Made by a program: the position numbers and the translations under genes. Of a DNA stretch of 64,000 nt, positions 61,121 through 64,000 are shown one piece after another. Each line of letters begins with the position of its first letter. Positions within the stretch are counted from its first letter, which is position 1. The DNA comes from Fibrobacter succinogenes (GTDB lineage: Bacteria > Fibrobacterota > Fibrobacteria > Fibrobacterales > Fibrobacteraceae), in assembly GCA_902756345.1 (NCBI GenBank), contig CACVQR010000016.1:20794-84793 (forward strand), written 5' to 3'. The notes beneath the pieces are model-generated. The model made no database searches. It was given only the letters and a program-made list of their open reading frames with translations, and was not told where the DNA came from.

Positions 61121-62404
61121 CTAGTCCAAATCTACGATGATGCTCTGGTCACGCTTTGCACCGATCGAAATCATGCCGATTTTCACACCCACGAGTTCCG
61201 CCATGCGGTTCAGGTACTTGCGGGCATTTTCCGGCAATTCTTCGAGCTTGCGGCACTTGGTGGTATCGCACTTCCAGCCCGGCATTTCTTCGTAGACCGG
61301 CACGCAGCGGCCAACCTTCGAAAGCTGGTTCGGGAAGTTTTCAATCTTTTCACCGTCGCATTCGTAGTGAGTGCAAATCTTGATGGTATCGAAGGTATCG
61401 AGTACGTCCAGCTTGGTAATAGCCAAGTGAGTGAGGCCGTTCACCACGGCAGCCTTGCGGACCACCGGAGCATCGAACCAACCGCAGCGGCGGTTGCGGC
61501 CCGTGGTTGCACCGTATTCGTTACCAATCTTGCGGAGCGTATCGCCGGTTTCGTCCAAAAGTTCAGTCGGGAACGGACCGTTACCCACGCGGGTCGTGTA
61601 AGCCTTCACCACGCCCACTACCTGGTCAATGGCAGTCGGGCCGATGCCTGCACCGCAGCTTGCGTAACCTGCAACCGTGTTGCTGGAGGTCACGAACGGG
61701 TAAGTTCCCTGGTCCACGTCGAGGATGGTACCCTGGGCGCCTTCGAACACCAAGCGCTTGCCGGCCTTCACGGCGGCATAAAGCATAGCGCTCACGTCGC
61801 GCACGAACGGCTTGATTTTCTGGCCGAGTTCGAGGTAGTCCTTGATGACCTGTTCCGGATCAATTTCGGGGACATCGTACATCACCTTGAATTCTTCGTT
61901 GTGGACCTTGGCCATCGCTTCGACACGGGGGCGCAGTTCGCGTTCGTCCATGAGGTCGCCTACGCGGACACCGATACGGTTCACCTTGTCGCTGTAGCAG
62001 GGGCCGATGCCACGGCCCGTAGTACCGATAGCACCCTTGCCAGCCTTCTTTTCCTTGGCCTTGTCGAGGGTAGAGTGGTACGGGAGCACCACGTGTGCGT
62101 TGTCAGCAATGAACAAACGGCCTTCCGGGTTAATTCCCTTGGTATGCAAGTCGGCGATTTCGGCGAGCGTCTGCACCGGGTCAAGCACCACGCCGTTACC
62201 GATCACACAAATCTTGTCATCATGCATAATGCCCGAAGGAATCAGGTGGAACACAAACTTCTTGTCACCCACCTCTACGGTATGGCCAGCGTTTGCGCCA
62301 CCCTGGAAACGCACGATGTAGTCTGCGTCCAGAGTCAGAAAATCAACAACCTTGGCCTTGCCTTCGTCACCCCACTGGGAACCGATTACAACACGATTTG
62401 CCAT
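61121..62404 (-). CDS. purA: Adenylosuccinate synthetase PurA
   Basis: A 427-residue enzyme joining IMP and aspartate with GTP on the path to AMP. GSQWGDEGKAKVVDFL is the GTP-binding start (most homologues have GKGK; here GKAK), with FQGGANAGHTV, TTGRGIGPCYSDK, FEGAQGTILDVDQGTYPFVT (in part) and NRRCGWFDA following. Length is standard. Confidence 0.97.
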   Translation of the reverse strand: MANRVVIGSQWGDEGKAKVVDFLTLDADYIVRFQGGANAGHTVEVGDKKFVFHLIPSGIMHDDKICVIGNGVVLDPVQTLAEIADLHTKGINPEGRLFIADNAHVVLPYHSTLDKAKEKKAGKGAIGTTGRGIGPCYSDKVNRIGVRVGDLMDERELRPRVEAMAKVHNEEFKVMYDVPEIDPEQVIKDYLELGQKIKPFVRDVSAMLYAAVKAGKRLVFEGAQGTILDVDQGTYPFVTSSNTVAGYASCGAGIGPTAIDQVVGVVKAYTTRVGNGPFPTELLDETGDTLRKIGNEYGATTGRNRRCGWFDAPVVRKAAVVNGLTHLAITKLDVLDTFDTIKICTHYECDGEKIENFPNQLSKVGRCVPVYEEMPGWKCDTTKCRKLEELPENARKYLNRMAELVGVKIGMISIGAKRDQSIIVDLD

Positions 62405-62449
62405 ATATCCTTCGTTTTTCTTTCTAGTTAAACACGAAAATAAGCTACC

Positions 62450-62464
62450 CAGGGAATTTCCCTG
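62450..62464. promoter_or_regulatory. 15-bp palindrome before purA
   Basis: CAGGGAATTTCCCTG has two perfect 7-base arms around one base, 46 bases upstream of the purA start. A TATCTT-like -10 candidate lies further upstream on the minus strand (about 62480-62490), so the palindrome would be in the leader or just past the start site. It may be an operator. Confidence 0.45.
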
Positions 62465-62572
62465 AGCCCTTTTTCGCCATAAAGATAAAAAATCGCCATG
62501 TTTTTAGGACGCCGTTGTCTAGGTAAATGCCCCAAAAAAGAAAAAAATGGCATTGTTGGTGCGTATCAGCCC

Positions 62573-62773
62573 TTAATCACTGCACTCGGACGCAGCGTAT
62601 TCGGAACAGACGACATCGGCGAGAAGCGTATCATCCGTCCGTCGCATGCATTCGTCATACATCGAGCTCTCGCACGGGTCCGAAGACGAATGGCTGCATG
62701 CACATAGAATAAGCAAAAGGAGACTTGCAACAAGTCCCCTTTTTATAGCACGTTTAGAACAAATTAATTGCAC
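62573..62773 (-). CDS. Small Cys-rich lipoprotein, possible
   Basis: A 66-residue ORF with a convincing lipoprotein signal: basic AIKRG, hydrophobic LVASLLLLILCAC, then SHSSSD. The mature part has about six Cys in ~40 residues (DPCESS, DECMRR, VVCSEY, SECSD), which could form disulfides outside the cell. No family recognised. The GTG start is weakly supported and there is no good SD, so it may not be expressed. It lies alone between purA and the MoxR gene. Confidence 0.45.
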   Translation of the reverse strand: MQLICSKRAIKRGLVASLLLLILCACSHSSSDPCESSMYDECMRRTDDTLLADVVCSEYAASECSD

Positions 62774-62786
62774 AACAACCTAATTG

Positions 62787-63770
62787 TTACGGCACTTCCA
62801 CAGAATCCAGAATCTTCTGCACCACAGTCTCGGCGGAGACTTCTTCCGCTTCGGCCTCGTAGCTCAGGATAATGCGGTGGCGGAGCACTTCCATGGCGAC
62901 GGCCTTCACGTCTTCGGGCGTCACGTAGGCGCGGCCCTGGATAAACGCATGGGCCTTCGAAGCCTGGGCAAGGCCGATAGAGGCACGCGGAGAGGCGCCC
63001 ACTTCCACAAAGCCTACCAAGTCGCTACGCTTGATGCTGCCCGGATCGCGGGTCGCAAGCACCAGATTCACGATGTATTCGCGCACGCGTTCGTCCACGT
63101 ATACCTGCTTCACCAGCTGGCGGGCGGCGAGGATATCTTCCTTCGTGGCGACGGCCTGCGGCTGGCGGAGCCCCGCACCGGCAACGGCGTCCAGAATCTT
63201 CATTTCGTCGGCCTTGTTCGGGTAGCTGACCTTCACCTTCAACAGGAAACGGTCCACCTGGGCTTCGGGCAGCGGATACGTGCCTTCCTGCTCGATGGGG
63301 TTCTGCGTAGCAAGCACCAGGAACGGCTCGTCCAGCTTGAACGTCTCGTCGCCGATGGTGATGTGGCGTTCCTGCATGGCTTCGAGAAGCGCGCTCTGCA
63401 CCTTCGAGGGAGCACGGTTGATTTCGTCGGCCAGCACCAGGTTCGTAAACAGCGGGCCCTTGCGGGTCTCGAACTTCGCTTCCTTCGCGTTGTAAATCGT
63501 GGTACCCAGCAAGTCCGCCGGCAACAGGTCGGGAGTGAACTGGATGCGCTTGAAATCCAGCGACACGGCATCGGCAAAAGCCTTCACCGCCGTCGTCTTG
63601 GCAAGGCCCGGCAAGCCTTCCAGCAGCACATGACCGTCCGCCAAAATACCCGTCAGAATGCTTTCGACCAGAGCCTTCTGGCCAATCACCGTCCCTTCCA
63701 CTTCACGCAGCAAGTTCATGCAAAAAGCGCTCTGCTGGCGCACCTTTTCCGAAAGTTCCTGAATATCCAT
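62787..63770 (-). CDS. MoxR-family AAA+ ATPase
   Basis: A 327-residue AAA+ chaperone-like ATPase. Walker A is GLPGLAKTT, Walker B LVLADEINRAP, sensor 1 VLATQNPIEQEGTYPLPEAQ and the arginine-finger region VDRFLLKVKVSYP. MoxR proteins usually work with a DUF58/VWA protein encoded directly after them; here the next gene downstream is not such a protein, so the partner must be elsewhere. Confidence 0.94.
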   Translation of the reverse strand: MDIQELSEKVRQQSAFCMNLLREVEGTVIGQKALVESILTGILADGHVLLEGLPGLAKTTAVKAFADAVSLDFKRIQFTPDLLPADLLGTTIYNAKEAKFETRKGPLFTNLVLADEINRAPSKVQSALLEAMQERHITIGDETFKLDEPFLVLATQNPIEQEGTYPLPEAQVDRFLLKVKVSYPNKADEMKILDAVAGAGLRQPQAVATKEDILAARQLVKQVYVDERVREYIVNLVLATRDPGSIKRSDLVGFVEVGASPRASIGLAQASKAHAFIQGRAYVTPEDVKAVAMEVLRHRIILSYEAEAEEVSAETVVQKILDSVEVP

Positions 63771-63844
63771 GCGATTTTACCTCTGTGTATATTTTACAAA
63801 ATTTCAACGACCTCCGTTTTTCGAATATCATCGTTCGTCAGCAA

Positions 63845-63874
63845 GACGAGAGACGAGAGACGAGAGACGAGAGA
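63845..63874. repeat. GACGAGA heptad array upstream of the MoxR gene
   Basis: Four perfect GACGAGA copies plus two bases. The same unit flanks the palindrome in znuA (11681-11732), 52 kb away. Confidence 0.92.
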
Positions 63875-63918
63875 TTTTTCCGGATTTTAAGATACAAAAT
63901 TCCACGAAAAAAGGCAAA

Positions 63919-63991
63919 TGGGGTCTGAGGTCGGACCTACGGTCCTTTGGGGTATGAGCTCGGTCGCCTTCGGCTCCCTCTGGGGTTCAAG
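63919..63991. repeat. TGGGGTNTGAG repeat with mini-hairpins
   Basis: Three copies of an 11-mer (TGGGGTCTGAG at 63919, TGGGGTATGAG at 63948, and the diverged TGGGGTTCAAG at 63981). GGACC-TAC-GGTCC (63933-63945) and a GCC-TTC-GGC element lie between them. The repeat may continue past the window end. Confidence 0.7.
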
Positions 63992-64000
63992 GAAACTTGA

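Larger units (their letters stand above)
63771..64000. other. Non-coding 230-base end region
   Basis: No plausible gene is visible on either strand. It holds the upstream region of the MoxR gene, the GACGAGA array and the TGGGGTNTGAG repeat described separately. Confidence 0.6.

Noticed and set aside
62498..62707. 69-codon plus-strand frame between purA and the MoxR gene
   Set aside because: Opposite a better candidate small lipoprotein on the minus strand and with no SD or signal.

Overview
The window reads as chromosomal DNA from a member of the Fibrobacter lineage (a Fibrobacter succinogenes relative). The reasons are lineage-typical protein families: secreted CE6/GH30/GH43 xylan enzymes with CBM6 modules and a shared basic C-terminal module, a TIGR02147-type regulator, a lipoprotein with two 'Fibrobacter succinogenes major paralogous' (TIGR02145-type) domains, a type-A-like sorting tail, and many short Ser/Asp/Lys-rich lipoproteins. 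Genes are dense and cleanly spaced. I see no rRNA, CRISPR array, insertion sequence or prophage.

Layout. 1-8.0 kb: minus-strand hemicellulase cluster (partial CE6 esterase, GH30 xylanase, two tandem GH43 enzymes), each later unit bounded by a hairpin terminator. 8.1-10.3 kb: carbohydrate-binding-like lipoprotein with its TIGR02147-type regulator. 10.5-14.4 kb: zinc-uptake operon (Fur-family regulator, small His/Cys-rich peptide, znuA, znuC, znuB, small secreted CCSQG protein) behind a promoter overlapped by two 17-bp palindromes. 14.4-18.9 kb: metH and a DUF975 membrane protein. 18.9-22.9 kb (minus): flavodoxin-type lipoprotein, HD-GYP protein, YggU, DivIVA-like protein. 23.0-31.9 kb (plus): GGDEF protein, hisE-hisG, EAL/HDOD protein, recR, engB, mlaE-mlaF, pyrC, aroD, a PTS IIA protein; then tRNA-Val and a TolC-family protein. 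33.6-35.3 kb (minus): a MATE transporter fused to an ATPase domain. 35.5-39.5 kb: small heat-shock protein with a sigma-54 promoter, then two tandem CE1-type esterases. 39.7-43.5 kb: phosphohexomutase and two tandem GGDEF membrane proteins. 43.6-63.8 kb (minus): DinG-type helicase/exonuclease, envelope proteins (LepB, Ig-like, NlpE-like, FGE-type, TPR, LolB-like lipoproteins, PASTA protein), LytTR and Crp regulators, purA and a MoxR ATPase.

How it fits together. The outer sections serve plant cell-wall breakdown: xylan backbone cutting, arabinose/xylose side-chain removal and deacetylation by secreted enzymes that carry their own binding modules. The middle holds housekeeping biosynthesis with envelope maintenance and several c-di-GMP proteins (three GGDEF, one EAL/HDOD, one HD-GYP).

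The most unusual structure is non-coding. At least eight places carry degenerate tandem repeats with a strict 7-bp period. The same heptad families (ATGTGAA, GACGAGA, CTACTTC) recur at distant loci, and several arrays switch to the reverse-complement heptad halfway and are punctuated by tiny GC hairpins. In the zinc operon these arrays enter coding sequence: one is in frame inside the His-rich region of ZnuA and one supplies the start-codon region of znuC. I cannot say from sequence alone whether they have been described.
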